64,000 nt of DNA from Corynebacterium sp. P4-C1 (GTDB taxonomy: Bacteria; Actinomycetota; Actinomycetes; Mycobacteriales; Mycobacteriaceae). Below the pieces are notes generated by a model. It saw only the letters and a list, made by a program, of their open reading frames with translations, was not told the origin of the DNA and ran no database searches. Of this stretch, positions 1 to 8,225 are shown one piece after another. A program made the position numbers and the translations under genes. The stretch is taken from NCBI RefSeq assembly GCF_030503595.1, contig NZ_CP129966.1:992001-1056000 (forward strand). The letters are read 5' to 3'. Numbering within the stretch: position 1 is the stretch's first letter; every line of letters starts with the position of its first letter.

Positions 1-2
1 GC

Positions 3-170
3 AAACTCGAAACCACGCGCGACTACCAACGACTTCTCGAGCGCATCGAAGCCCCACTTATCGCCGTTATCGATGGCGGCCAGGGAGCGTTTAGCGCGAT
101 CAAAAAGTGCTGGCCCACCACGAAAATCCAGCGTTGCCTCGTGCACGCCCAACGTGAAGTGTCCTGGGTT
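3..170 (+). pseudogene. IS1249-like transposase fragment, interrupted by an IS3 element
   Basis: An open frame enters from the left edge and reads as the catalytic-core part of an IS1249-type (IS256-like) transposase, including the stretches AVIDGGQGAFSAIKKCWPTT and IQRCLVHAQRE. Homology ends at about base 154, where the terminal repeat of an IS3-family element begins; the last codons to the TAG at 168-170 come from that element. The rest of the transposase is not found on the far side of the IS3 element, so the gene has lost its 3' part. Whether its 5' part is intact lies outside the window. The family call rests on recalled sequence similarity. Confidence 0.7.
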
Positions 171-178
171 TAGTTCCG
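155..178 (+). repeat. left terminal inverted repeat of the IS3 element
   Basis: This 24-bp arm starts TGAAGTGTCCTGGG and ends GTTCCG. It matches the reverse complement of 1398-1421 at 21 of 24 positions, which fixes the outer boundary of the element. Confidence 0.85.
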
Positions 179-204
179 ATCATTTCTAGAGAAAGATTGG
201 AATC

Positions 205-522
205 ATGCCAAGGAAGTACAGTGACGAGTTCAAGACCAAGGCAGTGCGCTTGGCTGAGGACCTCGTTGAGCTCGAAGGGTGTTCGAAATGGGGTGCAGCC
301 GTAGAGATCGGTGAAAAGCTCGGCATTCCAGCGCACACGCTCAACGATTGGCTGAAGCCGAATATGGTCTCATCCGATGTTGAGATTGGCGCCGGCGAGT
401 CAACGGCTGACGAACTGAAGCGGCTGCGGAAAGAGATTAAGGAGCTACGCAGGGCTAATGAGATCTTGAAAACCGCGTCAGCTTTTTTCGCGGCGGAACT
501 CGACCGTCCCACCAGAAGATGA
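205..522 (+). CDS. IS3-family transposase OrfA
   Basis: OrfA is a 105-aa DNA-binding subunit. Residues 1-50 form a Tnp_8-type helix-turn-helix (KYSDEFKTKAVRLAED ... AHTLNDWLK). Residues 70-95 form a leucine-zipper coiled coil (ELKRLRKEIKELRRANEIL) used for multimerisation. The gene ends in the common FFAAELDRPTRR motif and overlaps orfB by ATGA at 519-522. A TTTTTTC run at about 484-490 is the likely -1 slippery site that would fuse OrfA to OrfB, because the -1 frame from there is open into orfB. OrfA itself looks intact. On its own it usually acts as a repressor or DNA-binding factor rather than a transposase. Confidence 0.9.
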   Translation: MPRKYSDEFKTKAVRLAEDLVELEGCSKWGAAVEIGEKLGIPAHTLNDWLKPNMVSSDVEIGAGESTADELKRLRKEIKELRRANEILKTASAFFAAELDRPTRR

Positions 523-1396
523 TCGAATACATCGATGCGTATCGCGATCGCTTCGGGGTCGAGGCTATCTGTCGCACATTGAAAAAGACAGAATGTGGGT
601 TCATCACCTCTCGCGGTTACCGAGCAGCGAAAACACGAGCACCGTCGGCGAGAAGTTTGTCAGATGCGCTGCTTATTCCTGAATTGGTGAGGGTCTACGA
701 GGACAACTTCAGCGTCTACGGGATCCGCAAGATGTGGAAGGCCATGCAGCGCGCCGGCTGGAACATCGGTCGTGATCAGACCGCGCGTTTGATGAAGCAA
801 GCTGGCATTTACGGCCGCAGGCGTGGCCGCACACCGATGACAACGCTTCGGGCCAACGTGCCAGATTGCCGCCCTGACCTGGTCAACCGTGATTTCACTG
901 CCCCCGCACCGCACCGGTTGTGGGTCGCTGACATTACCTATGTACGCACCTTGTCTGGTTTTGCCTACACCGCGTTTATCACCGATGTGTACTCCAGAAA
1001 GATCGTCGGTGTCGCGACCCGGGCGAGCATGCGTACCGATGAACTGCCGCTGGAGGCCTTTGAGCACGCCCTGTATCACGCTGGTGATCTTCGCCCAGAA
1101 GGGCTTGTCCACCACAGTGACCGCGGCTCGCAGTATGTGTCGATCCGTCTGTCGGCACCGTTGGCGACTCCTATGACAACGCGTTGGCTGAAACGGTCAA
1201 CGGGCTCTACAAAACAGAGCTGATTTATCCCCACCGGCCGTGGGCATCGGTCGGTGAAGTCGAGATTGCCACCCTTCGCTGGGTGCACTGGTGGAACAAC
1301 CAGCGACTTCATCAATCCCTAAGATATATCACTCCACAGGAGATGGAGGACGCTTACTATCAACGATCAGGCGCTCAAACGTTGGGCGTTAAATAA
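519..1396 (+). pseudogene. IS3-family transposase OrfB (DDE integrase), frameshifted
   Basis: The frame from 519 shows the rve core with the first two acidic catalytic residues (VADITYV and HHSDRGSQY). It runs out of frame after YVSIRLS near base 1152. Homology resumes in another frame (1184-1396) with the conserved VGDSYDNALAE segment, the third acidic residue region (AETVNGLYKTELI) and the WWNNQRLH tail. The dozen or so residues normally found between these segments are missing, so a deletion of 3n+1 bases (about 34 or 37) both removed sequence and shifted the frame. The product would lack the third catalytic acid, so the enzyme is dead unless supplied in trans. Confidence 0.9.
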
Positions 1397-1397
1397 G

Positions 1398-1421
1398 CGG
1401 AACGAAAACCAGGACGCTTCA
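1398..1421 (-). repeat. right terminal inverted repeat of the IS3 element
   Basis: This 24-bp arm ends AGGACGCTTCA and is the partner of 155-178. The following bases (to 1546) hold no recognisable gene or remnant. Confidence 0.85.
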
Positions 1422-1546
1422 GAGCCCCAACACTACATAGTAATGCGCAAAGGCCCCATGCAGTAAAAACAATGCCCGCCCGACGACACGCCGAGCCAGA
1501 CACACATTCTGTCTTTTAACGCGCAATCTTCCCTGCACAAGCGAAA

Positions 1547-1576
1547 AGCCGGCCACCACAAAAGTGGCGACCGGCT
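1547..1576 (-). terminator. weak terminator downstream of rpmF
   Basis: An imperfect hairpin (AGCCGGCCAC against GTGGCGACCGGCT, with a 3-nt bulge) is followed on the minus strand by a short T run. It lies 14 bases past the rpmF stop and just before the IS element. Confidence 0.45.
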
Positions 1577-1589
1577 GTGCGTGAAGAGC

Positions 1590-1763
1590 TTAGAACTGCT
1601 CGACGTCGATCAGGCCCTGCTCGGCAGCCTTGATCAGGCGGCGCGGGATACGCACGGTCTGGCCGTCGATCTTGACCTCCTGCAGAGCGGCGTTGTCAGC
1701 CTTCCACTGCGAACGGCGGTGGTGCGTGTTCGAGCGGGACTTGCGGAACTTCGGGGTTGCCAT
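1590..1763 (-). CDS. rpmF: 50S ribosomal protein L32
   Basis: This 57-aa basic protein is a component of the large ribosomal subunit. Its sequence ([20 protein letters not shown] ... [13 protein letters not shown] ... GLIDVEQF) matches the short actinobacterial L32, which has no C-terminal CxxC zinc-ribbon pairs. It is too short to stand out among ORFs of this window but is unmistakable. It lies 33 bases downstream of rpmE and is probably cotranscribed with it. The start ATG at 1763 is preceded by an AGGAAAG Shine-Dalgarno (SD) sequence. Confidence 0.93.
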   Translation of the reverse strand: MATPKFRKSRSNTHHRRSQWKADNAALQEVKIDGQTVRIPRRLIKAAEQGLIDVEQF

Positions 1764-1796
1764 AGTGTCTTTCCTCCTTTACCGGGGTATCTCGCG

Positions 1797-2069
1797 CTAG
1801 TTAGCGGACTTCTTCTTGCGGCGGGCCATGCCGCCGAAGCGGCGGTTGAACTTCTCAACACGGCCAGCGGTGTCCATAACGCGCTGTGCGCCGGTCCAGA
1901 ACGGGTGCGACTCGCTGGTCACGTCGACGACGATGAGCGGGTACTCATTGCCGTCCTCCCACTGGGCGGTACGGCCGGAGGTTGCGGTGGAACGGGTCAG
2001 GAACTGGTGGCCAGTACCTGCGTCCTGGAAGATCACCGGGTGGTAATCAGGGTGGATATCTTTCTTCAT
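1797..2069 (-). CDS. rpmE: 50S ribosomal protein L31 type B
   Basis: This 90-aa L31 of the type B form ([20 protein letters not shown]) contains no cysteine. The zinc-binding L31 has CxxC motifs; this is the zinc-independent version (often called rpmE2 or ykgM) that replaces it under zinc limitation in many bacteria. The C-terminus is strongly basic ([12 protein letters not shown]). It leads a two-gene unit with rpmF, and together with the plus-strand rpmB-rpmG-rpsN-rpsR cluster it belongs to a set of ribosomal proteins lacking zinc ligands. No convincing Zur palindrome was found upstream. Confidence 0.93.
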   Translation of the reverse strand: MKKDIHPDYHPVIFQDAGTGHQFLTRSTATSGRTAQWEDGNEYPLIVVDVTSESHPFWTGAQRVMDTAGRVEKFNRRFGGMARRKKKSAN

Positions 2070-2208
2070 CTCTTCGTTTCCCTCAGGATTGATACTTCAG
2101 GTCGGTTCGCGGGGTACCCCGGATCGTGCCTGAGTTGGGTGCGAAAATGGTCTTTATCCGAGCAGCGCGAATACGCCTGATCAGACAACTTGATACATAG
2201 TACAGGTG

Positions 2209-3336
2209 ATGGACACTATCCTGAAATCGCTGCTTCGCTGGGCCGTGTGCGCAGCCGTGCTCGCTCCGAGCGCTGTCTTTCTCGCCGTCGCCGCGCCAGA
2301 AGCCTTGCTCTCCCTCGCGCTGCGGCTGACCCCGGTGCTGCTGTTCGTCGCGGGAATGTCCGTGACTGTGAATCTTGCGTCCGCCGCCGGAGCATTCGAG
2401 GCGGTCGCGCGCGGACTTGAGCGGTGCACACGGTCGCCGTGGGCACTCTGGTCCGGCATTGTCGCCATCTCGGCGATCTCCACGATCTTCCTCTCTCTCG
2501 ACACGACAGCGATCATGATCACCCCGATGGCGGTGGCCCTGGCGCGCAGAAACGGGCTGAAGGTGGTGCCAGTCGCATTCGCCGTGGTGTGGATAGCCAA
2601 CCTCGGCTCGCTGCTTTTGCCAGTGTCGAACCTGACCAATCTTCTCGCCGCCGGGTCAGCCCACATCGCGTCGGAGACCGCATATATGCGAATGGCCGCC
2701 GCCCCGGCTACCGCGGCGCTCCTCGTCGCCGTGGCCGCGTCCTGGCTGGCCTATGTTCTTGCCGCGGACGAACCTGCGCCGAGTCCGCGGACAGAAAACG
2801 AAGCGGCGAGCAGCCCCGCCTTGAGGATGGCGCTCGCCGTGCTGGCGGCCATCCCTCCGGCGCTAATGGTGCTCCCCTACTGGCTTGTCAGTACGGTCGC
2901 CGCAGCAGTGCTCTACGCGGCAGCTGGAAAGAACCACCGCAGAAGCAATCTCGTTCCGTGGTTCTCAATCGTCTTGGCCGCCACCTTCTCGTGCGCCTCC
3001 GCCGCCGCAATTGCCGCCGGGATTGAATTCGGGGAGCTCGCCCCAGTTCCGCTCGCCGCGGCAGGCGCAGTAGCGGCGAATGCGGTGAATAATTTGCCGG
3101 CCTACCTCCTGCTGGAACCGTCCGCGCAGACTCCGCAGCAGATCATTGCCCTACTAATAGGCGTCAACTGCGGGCCCATCGTGATGCCGTGGGCGTCGCT
3201 CGCCACGCTGCTCTGGCACGATCAGCTACAGCGGGCGGGGGTCGCGGTCGCATGGAAAGACGTGGCCGTCCGCGGCGCATGTCTCATGCCTTTCGCTGTC
3301 GCGGCCCCTCTCGGGGCAATGATGGTTGCGGGCTGA
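2209..3336 (+). CDS. SLC13/ArsB-type membrane permease
   Basis: This integral membrane protein has about ten hydrophobic segments and the two-repeat organisation of the ion transporter superfamily. The conserved loops FLSLDTTAIMITPMAVALAR and IANLGSLLLPVSNLTNLL correspond to the substrate-facing hairpins of ArsB/NhaD/SLC13 carriers. The second-half equivalent is around AVAANAVNNLPAYLLLEP. The length of about 375 aa is near the lower end for the family. The start could be GTG at 2206 or the adjacent ATG at 2209. The substrate (arsenite, a dicarboxylate or another anion) cannot be told from sequence, and no ars genes are next to it. It lies between two ribosomal-protein units, divergent from rpmE. 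Confidence 0.75.
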   Translation: MDTILKSLLRWAVCAAVLAPSAVFLAVAAPEALLSLALRLTPVLLFVAGMSVTVNLASAAGAFEAVARGLERCTRSPWALWSGIVAISAISTIFLSLDTTAIMITPMAVALARRNGLKVVPVAFAVVWIANLGSLLLPVSNLTNLLAAGSAHIASETAYMRMAAAPATAALLVAVAASWLAYVLAADEPAPSPRTENEAASSPALRMALAVLAAIPPALMVLPYWLVSTVAAAVLYAAAGKNHRRSNLVPWFSIVLAATFSCASAAAIAAGIEFGELAPVPLAAAGAVAANAVNNLPAYLLLEPSAQTPQQIIALLIGVNCGPIVMPWASLATLLWHDQLQRAGVAVAWKDVAVRGACLMPFAVAAPLGAMMVAG

Positions 3337-3563
3337 ACGGAGGCCCGTCGATAAGCGCGGTAGCGATTATGAAATGAGGCCTTGCGCGTGTAGTGTTTAC
3401 TCTCGCTGTTGTCGAAGTACACGTTTACGCTTAGTCAACCGGTGACTTGCGACGCCCTCGAGCACCACGGCCTTCCTCACATTTCTGGCCGATAACCTGC
3501 TTAAGAGCGCGGCGTCCTCCTCATAGTCTCCGTGGCTCAAGCGGCTAGGAGAAAGAAGTAACC

Positions 3564-3800
3564 ATGTCGGCATATTGCCAGGTCACGGGAAAGAAGCCGT
3601 CTTTCGGCAAAACCGTGTCTCACTCGCACCGCCGCCACTCGCGCCGTTGGAACCCCAACGTGCAGAAGCGGCGTTTCTACCTGCCCTCCGAGGGCCGTAC
3701 CATCACGCTCAATGTTTCCACCAAGGGTCTGAAGATCATCGACCGCGACGGCATCGAGTCTGTTGTTGCTCAGATCCGCGCCCGAGGGGAGAAGATCTAG
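3564..3800 (+). CDS. rpmB: 50S ribosomal protein L28
   Basis: This 78-aa L28 ([20 protein letters not shown] ... [20 protein letters not shown]) has only one cysteine near the N-terminus where the zinc-binding form has a CxxC pair (as in CDICGKGPGFGK-type proteins). It therefore resembles the zinc-independent RpmB2 paralogue of mycobacteria. It is the first gene of a tightly packed operon with rpmG, rpsN and rpsR, and has an AGGAGAAAG ribosome-binding site (RBS) before the ATG. The 227 bases upstream hold its promoter region but no clear operator. Confidence 0.95.
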   Translation: MSAYCQVTGKKPSFGKTVSHSHRRHSRRWNPNVQKRRFYLPSEGRTITLNVSTKGLKIIDRDGIESVVAQIRARGEKI

Positions 3801-3803
3801 CTC

Positions 3804-3968
3804 ATGGCACGTAACGATATCCGCCCGATCATCAAGCTCAAGAGCACCGCGGGCACCGGCTACACCTACGTCACCCGTAAGAACAAGCGCAATAACCCGG
3901 ACCGTATTTCCCTGAAGAAGTACGATCCGGTTGCGCGCAAGCACGTTGAATTCCGCGAGGAGCGATAA
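3804..3968 (+). CDS. rpmG: 50S ribosomal protein L33
   Basis: This 54-aa L33 ([20 protein letters not shown] ... [20 protein letters not shown]) has no cysteines, so it is the zinc-independent form. The ATG follows the rpmB stop by 3 bases. The rpmG stop is itself only two bases before the rpsN start, which implies translational coupling. The gene is short but its family match is complete over its length. Confidence 0.94.
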   Translation: MARNDIRPIIKLKSTAGTGYTYVTRKNKRNNPDRISLKKYDPVARKHVEFREER

Positions 3969-3970
3969 GA

Positions 3971-4276
3971 ATGGCGAAGAAGTCCAAGATCGCTAAGAAC
4001 GAGAAGCGCAAGGAGATCGTCGAGCGTTACGCTGAGCGCCGCCAGGAGCTCAAGGCGATCATCCGCAACCCGGAGACGTCCGACGAGGACCGTCTCGAGG
4101 CTCAGTTTGAGCTCAACCGTCAGCCGCGCGATGCCTCCCCGGCTCGCGTCCGTAACCGCGACTCGCACGACGGCCGCCCCCGCGGCTACCTCCGCAAGTT
4201 CGGCCTCTCCCGCGTCCGTATGCGCGAGATGGCCCACCGCGGTGAGCTGCCGGGCGTCCGCAAGTCCTCGTGGTAA
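3971..4276 (+). CDS. rpsN: 30S ribosomal protein S14 (zinc-independent, long form)
   Basis: This 101-aa S14 starts [20 protein letters not shown] and ends [20 protein letters not shown]. The long form, without the CxxC-x12-CxxC zinc ribbon of the 61-aa S14, is the zinc-independent type. It sits two bases after rpmG in the rpmB operon. S14 assembles in the head of the 30S subunit near the A and P sites. Whether a second, zinc-binding S14 exists elsewhere in the genome cannot be judged here. Confidence 0.95.
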   Translation: MAKKSKIAKNEKRKEIVERYAERRQELKAIIRNPETSDEDRLEAQFELNRQPRDASPARVRNRDSHDGRPRGYLRKFGLSRVRMREMAHRGELPGVRKSSW

Positions 4277-4294
4277 GCAAGGGAGTGCATGTAA

Positions 4295-4543
4295 ATGAAG
4301 CGCAATAACAACCGCAAGGTGCGGATGGAGCAGTCCCGCCGCCCGAAGAAGAACCCGCTCAAGGCCAAGGGCATCGAAGCTGTGGACTACAAGGACATTG
4401 AGACCTTGCGTCTGTTCATCTCCGACCGCCACAAGATCCGTTCGCGTCGCGTCACCGGCCTGACGCCGCAGCAGCAGCGCCAGGTCGCTACCGCTGTGAA
4501 GAACGCACGCGAGATGGCTCTGCTGCCGTTCACCAGCCGCTAA
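4295..4543 (+). CDS. rpsR: 30S ribosomal protein S18
   Basis: This 82-aa S18 carries the family signature [20 protein letters not shown] and ends [29 protein letters not shown]. It has no cysteines and resembles the RpsR2 form of mycobacteria. It is the last gene of the rpmB-rpmG-rpsN-rpsR operon, with a GGGAGTG RBS after an 18-base gap, and is followed 36 bases later by a strong hairpin terminator. Confidence 0.94.
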   Translation: MKRNNNRKVRMEQSRRPKKNPLKAKGIEAVDYKDIETLRLFISDRHKIRSRRVTGLTPQQQRQVATAVKNAREMALLPFTSR

Positions 4544-4579
4544 ATTCCCGGTTGACTTCGACAGCGTAGAGTTCGACGT

Positions 4580-4618
4580 CTCCCCGCATCCGATTTTCGG
4601 ATGCGGGGAGATTTTTTA
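4580..4618 (+). terminator. strong bidirectional rho-independent terminator
   Basis: A perfect 14-bp stem (CTCCCCGCATCCGA paired with 4597-4610) with a 3-nt T loop is followed by ATTTTTTATT on the plus strand. It ends the rpmB-rpsR operon. The stop codon of the convergent lipoprotein gene lies within its T tail, so the hairpin probably serves both strands. Confidence 0.92.
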
Positions 4619-5503
4619 TTGGCAGACCGCGGCCGGCGCGGTGTCGAGCACGCCGGCGAGAGCCACGGCCAGCTGCGTGAGCATTGCCTGGCCGGTCTCG
4701 TAAGTGCCGTCAGCTGCGCTCGCCGCGATAGCGACGGCGATCTGACGCCCATTCGCATCAGGCACGAGGCCTAATTGGCGCACCTCGTACGCACCGCTTA
4801 TCGACGGCCCCCATCCCCCTTTGAGCCGGGCCCCCGGCAGGGTGCCAATGCCGTAGTCGCCCCCAGCAGTCAGGTTGCCCATGTGCTCGAGCACAGGCCC
4901 TGCCCCGGCCACGCAACTGAGGTGCGAGGCGAACCGGGCCTGCTCGTCGACGGTCCACTGCGTCTGACCGAAGGCGGAGAAGCCCGGGCGCGTGACGTTG
5001 CGTTCAACAGCCACCGGGCTGTGCCCTTCCGCCAGCACTGCTTCGACTGCTTCAGGCGTGGTCGCGTTCCACAGCATATCGGCCGCACCGTTGTCGGAGG
5101 CCTGAATGGCATTGGCGGCCTCGACTGTCATCTCAGGACGGCTGTTGAGGGCCGCGATCGCCACCGGAACCTTCATCGTGGACCAGGAGGCGAAGCCCGT
5201 TGTGTCGCCGGCAGAATACTCCTGGTCCCCCGAGACAGCGAGAGCGGCCCGGCCCCCGTATGCGGCGATTACGTTGTCCACTGCTTCAGTCAGCGCCGCG
5301 GTCGGATCATCCGACGGTGGCATTGACGGTGAGGGGGACTGGGCCGCTTCTCCCCCGTCAGCGGCCGTCTCGGTGACGGTGACGATTTCGACGGGTTCAG
5401 TGCTGGGCTCGTCCAAGGGTTCCCCGATCGTGCATGCGGCAGCTCCCGCGGCCAAGGCGGCCACTCCCACGGACAGTGCCAGTGTCTTTCTCAGGTATGT
5501 CAC
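4616..5503 (-). CDS. class A beta-lactamase-like serine hydrolase lipoprotein
   Basis: The 295-aa protein has an N-terminal signal peptide ending in a lipobox-like AAGAAAC (Cys24), then a Ser/Pro/Glu-rich linker to about residue 65, then a beta-lactamase-fold domain. The motifs are in order: S-T-M-K (Ser108, Lys111) as the SxxK nucleophile motif, S-D-N (136-138), and K-G-G (228-230) in the place of the KTG box. The last is a variation, since most active beta-lactamases have KTG or KSG. The GTG start at 5503 overlaps the stop of the upstream gene (GTGA) and replaces a longer ORF without a better start. It may act on peptidoglycan or be a degenerate penicillin-binding relative; beta-lactam hydrolysis is not shown. 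Confidence 0.72.
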   Translation of the reverse strand: MTYLRKTLALSVGVAALAAGAAACTIGEPLDEPSTEPVEIVTVTETAADGGEAAQSPSPSMPPSDDPTAALTEAVDNVIAAYGGRAALAVSGDQEYSAGDTTGFASWSTMKVPVAIAALNSRPEMTVEAANAIQASDNGAADMLWNATTPEAVEAVLAEGHSPVAVERNVTRPGFSAFGQTQWTVDEQARFASHLSCVAGAGPVLEHMGNLTAGGDYGIGTLPGARLKGGWGPSISGAYEVRQLGLVPDANGRQIAVAIAASAADGTYETGQAMLTQLAVALAGVLDTAPAAVCQ

Positions 5504-6063
5504 GAGATGTAGACGGCGGCGTTGCGCCCGCCGGTGCACACAACTTGGCCGTCACGTTCCCGGCAAGTCATCGTGTAATTCTTCTGCGTGGAGGGGCTGT
5601 AGACGTCGACAAGCGTCACGTTGGGCGAGCCCTCCTCACGGCACGCGGACTTAAAGTCGTTGAAGACATTCTTGGCGAACCCGGCCGTGGTTACGTTCGG
5701 GTCCGTGACATCCCACGACGAGTAGTCGCACTTGGCACTCGCCTTCTCCTTCTTCGGTGCCGGGGCATCCACAGTCTCGGTCACCGTGGACTTCGACGCT
5801 GGGGCGGGCGCGGCGGAGATGCTCGACATCGCTGCCACGTCGTCGGTCGTGCTTCCGGAATTGGAGCCCGACAGGAAGTAGAACACTGAGAAGCCGGCGA
5901 GAGCGAGAGCCAGCAGCGCCGCGAGAATGCTGACGATGATCAGGGCGGTGTTGTTATTGGTTTTGTTACTGTCCCCGCTCCCAGCTGCGGTGCTGGTGCT
6001 CGTCTGCTGCTCGAGTGTCGGCTGGTGCTGCGGCTCGGGGCCGCCCCACGTCGGAATACTCAC
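5500..6063 (-). CDS. membrane-anchored extracytoplasmic protein, unknown function
   Basis: This 187-aa protein has a Gln/Ser/Thr/Asn-rich cytoplasmic N-terminus (1-38), one strong transmembrane segment (about 40-64), a Ser/Ala/Pro/Lys-rich linker (65-110) and a C-terminal extracellular domain. That domain has four cysteines (AKCDYSS, SACREEG, MTCRERD, VVCTGG) that could form two disulfides. I do not recognise the domain. It is translationally coupled (GTGA overlap) to the beta-lactamase-like lipoprotein, so the two may act together at the cell surface. It starts 48 bases after purH and could be part of the purN-purH transcript. Confidence 0.75.
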   Translation of the reverse strand: MSIPTWGGPEPQHQPTLEQQTSTSTAAGSGDSNKTNNNTALIIVSILAALLALALAGFSVFYFLSGSNSGSTTDDVAAMSSISAAPAPASKSTVTETVDAPAPKKEKASAKCDYSSWDVTDPNVTTAGFAKNVFNDFKSACREEGSPNVTLVDVYSPSTQKNYTMTCRERDGQVVCTGGRNAAVYIS

Positions 6064-6111
6064 CTGGGTTGTCCTTCAGTCAGCGTGAAATTGTCTTTCA
6101 AAAACCCTAGT

Positions 6112-7632
6112 TTAGTGGGAGAAGTGGCGCATACCAGTGAAGTACATGGTGACTCCGGCTTCATTCGCCGCCGCGACGACCTCTTCATCGCGGATAGAGC
6201 CGCCCGGCTGAACAACAGCGGACACACCTGCGTCGGCGAGAATCTGGAAACCGTCGGCGAACGGGAAGAACGCATCCGAAGCGGCGACGGCACCGTTGGT
6301 GCGGTTACGGCCTTCGTCGAGAGTGTTCGCGCGGTCGACGGCGAGCTTCGCGGAATCGACGCGGTTGACCTGCCCCATGCCCACGCCGACTGCCGCACCG
6401 TCGCGGGCGATCAGGATGGCGTTGGACTTCACGCAGCGGATCGCGTTCCACGCGAATTTAAGGTCAGCCAGGGTCTTCTCGTCGGCTGCCTCACCAGCGG
6501 CGAGAGTCCAATTCTCCGGGTTGTCCCCTTCCGCCTGGTAGATGTCGCGGTCCTGGATGAGCGTGCCGCCGGAGATGTGCTTGATCTCCTTGCCTTCCCG
6601 CTCCGGCTTCTCCGCGGTGAGAATGCGGAGGTTCTTCTTGGTCTGCAGCAGCTCGAGAGCGTCGTCAGCGATGCTCGGCGCGATGATGACCTCGGTGAAG
6701 ATCGGCTTGACCTGCTCCGCCATCTCCAAGGTGACCTCGCGGTTGGCCGCGATCACGCCGCCGTAGGCGCTGACTGGGTCGCACGCGTGGGCCTTGGCGT
6801 GGGCGTCGGCGATCGATGTGTCGGACACCGCGATCCCGCACGGGTTGGCGTGCTTGATCACGGCCACGCAGGGGCGCTCGTGGTCCCAGCAAGCACGCCA
6901 TGCGGCGTCGGCGTCCTGGTAGTTGTTGTAGGACATTTCCTTGCCGCCGTGCTGGGTCGCGCCCGCCAATCCAGTTCCGTCGGAAATGAGGCTTGCGGAT
7001 TGGTGCGGGTTCTCGCCGTAACGCAGCGTGGTGGAGCTGCCCAGCTGCTCGTCGAACCAGGTTGAAACAGCCGCATCGTACTGTGCCGTGTGCGCGAACG
7101 CGTCAGCGGCAAGCTGGCGGCGCTGCTCTTCGTCGAAACCACCGTTCTTGACGGCCTCCGCGACTTCCCCGTACTTGGCCGGGTCGACGACGACGGCGAC
7201 GGACGGGTGGTTCTTGGCCGCCGCGCGCACCATGGAGGGGCCGCCGATGTCGATCATTTCGACGACCTCGTCGAAGCTCGCGCCCGAAGCCACCGTCTCG
7301 GAGAACGGGTAGAGGTTCACCACGACGAGCTCGAACGGCTTCACGCCGAGCTCCTCAATCTGCTTCGCGTGGTCGTCCTTCCGCAGATCTGCGAGGATGC
7401 CAGCGTGCACTCGAGGGTGCAGCGTTTTCACGCGGCCCTCGAGAACCTCGGGGAAGCCGGTGAGCTCCGCCACCTCGGTCACGTTCGCGCCGGTGTCCTT
7501 GATGCGCTGTGCGGTGGAGCCGGTGGAGACGATCTCCACCCCGGCCTCGGAAAGCGCAGACGCGAGCTCTTCGATTCCGGTCTTGTCATAGACGCTGATC
7601 AGTGCGCGCTTGATGGGGGTGCGGGTGCTCAT
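6112..7632 (-). CDS. purH: bifunctional AICAR formyltransferase/IMP cyclohydrolase
   Basis: This 506-aa enzyme performs the last two steps of IMP synthesis. The N-terminal MGS-like cyclohydrolase domain (about 1-145) shows [41 protein letters not shown] and [16 protein letters not shown]. The C-terminal transformylase domain has [11 protein letters not shown] and the catalytic IKHANPCG motif. The length is normal for the family. The ATG at 7632 overlaps the purN stop (ATGA), the usual actinobacterial purN-purH arrangement. It ends MRHFSH and is complete. Confidence 0.98.
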   Translation of the reverse strand: MSTRTPIKRALISVYDKTGIEELASALSEAGVEIVSTGSTAQRIKDTGANVTEVAELTGFPEVLEGRVKTLHPRVHAGILADLRKDDHAKQIEELGVKPFELVVVNLYPFSETVASGASFDEVVEMIDIGGPSMVRAAAKNHPSVAVVVDPAKYGEVAEAVKNGGFDEEQRRQLAADAFAHTAQYDAAVSTWFDEQLGSSTTLRYGENPHQSASLISDGTGLAGATQHGGKEMSYNNYQDADAAWRACWDHERPCVAVIKHANPCGIAVSDTSIADAHAKAHACDPVSAYGGVIAANREVTLEMAEQVKPIFTEVIIAPSIADDALELLQTKKNLRILTAEKPEREGKEIKHISGGTLIQDRDIYQAEGDNPENWTLAAGEAADEKTLADLKFAWNAIRCVKSNAILIARDGAAVGVGMGQVNRVDSAKLAVDRANTLDEGRNRTNGAVAASDAFFPFADGFQILADAGVSAVVQPGGSIRDEEVVAAANEAGVTMYFTGMRHFSH

Positions 7633-8219
7633 GCTGGAAATTCGACCTTTCCGATTGTTGAGGTTTCGGCGCGGTTCAGCGTGTCCACGATGAGAGCGCG
7701 CTCCACTTCCTTGATGCGTTCGTGCAAATCTTCTTCAGTCTCCCCCGCGCGCACGTCGACCGCGCGCTGGGCGATGATCTCGCCGGTGTCCACGCCGGCA
7801 TCGATGTAGTGGACAGTGGTTCCGGTGACCTTCACGCCGTACGCGAGCGCGTCGCGCACCGCGTGCGCCCCCGGGAAGGCGGGCAGCAGCGCCGGGTGGG
7901 TGTTAATGAGCCGTCCCTCGAAGCGGTCGAGGAAGGCCTCCCCCACAATCTTCATGAATCCTGCGGAGACCACGATATCGGGGTCCCCCATCATGTCAGC
8001 GAGCTGACGGTTCCATTCATCACGATCACTTTCAAGGGGAACGACCTCGGCACGCACGCCCGCCGCCCGGGCCCGGTCCAACGCCGGGCATTCCACGTCG
8101 GCGACGACGAGCTCCACCGAGTACGCCCCCTGATTATCCAGGATCGCCTGAAGCAACGTCCCCGAACCGGAGACGAGCACCGCCACAGAAGTCTGAGAGG
8201 TCTGAGAAGTCTCTGCCAC
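7629..8219 (-). CDS. purN: phosphoribosylglycinamide formyltransferase 1
   Basis: This 196-aa folate-dependent GAR transformylase performs the third step of purine synthesis. The N-terminal loop [13 protein letters not shown] binds the phosphoribosyl substrate. The active-site segment [13 protein letters not shown] carries the catalytic Asn and His, and [13 protein letters not shown] supplies the catalytic Asp. The start is followed by a small repeat (SQTSQTS). It is preceded by 6 bases by the DUF6350 gene and overlaps purH by four bases, so the three are very likely one transcript. Confidence 0.97.
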   Translation of the reverse strand: MAETSQTSQTSVAVLVSGSGTLLQAILDNQGAYSVELVVADVECPALDRARAAGVRAEVVPLESDRDEWNRQLADMMGDPDIVVSAGFMKIVGEAFLDRFEGRLINTHPALLPAFPGAHAVRDALAYGVKVTGTTVHYIDAGVDTGEIIAQRAVDVRAGETEEDLHERIKEVERALIVDTLNRAETSTIGKVEFPA

Positions 8220-8225
8220 GGAAGA

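Larger units (their letters stand above)
155..1421 (+). mobile_element. IS3-family insertion sequence, about 1.27 kb, defective
   Basis: The element is bounded by 24-bp imperfect inverted repeats (21 of 24 positions match) with the 5'-TG...CA-3' ends typical of IS3. It carries orfA and orfB in the -1 relationship of this family. No 3-5 bp target duplication is seen (the left flank ends ACG, the right flank begins GAG), and the interrupted IS1249-like gene does not resume afterwards. A deletion or recombination therefore probably followed insertion. orfB is frameshifted by an internal deletion, so the copy is unlikely to move by itself. Confidence 0.9.

Noticed and set aside
2110..2121. Palindrome CGGGGTACCCCG and a GAAAATGGTCTTTATC stretch at about 2142, considered as Zur sites
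   Set aside because: The palindrome does not resemble the Zur motif, and the second sequence matches only one half well; too weak to annotate.
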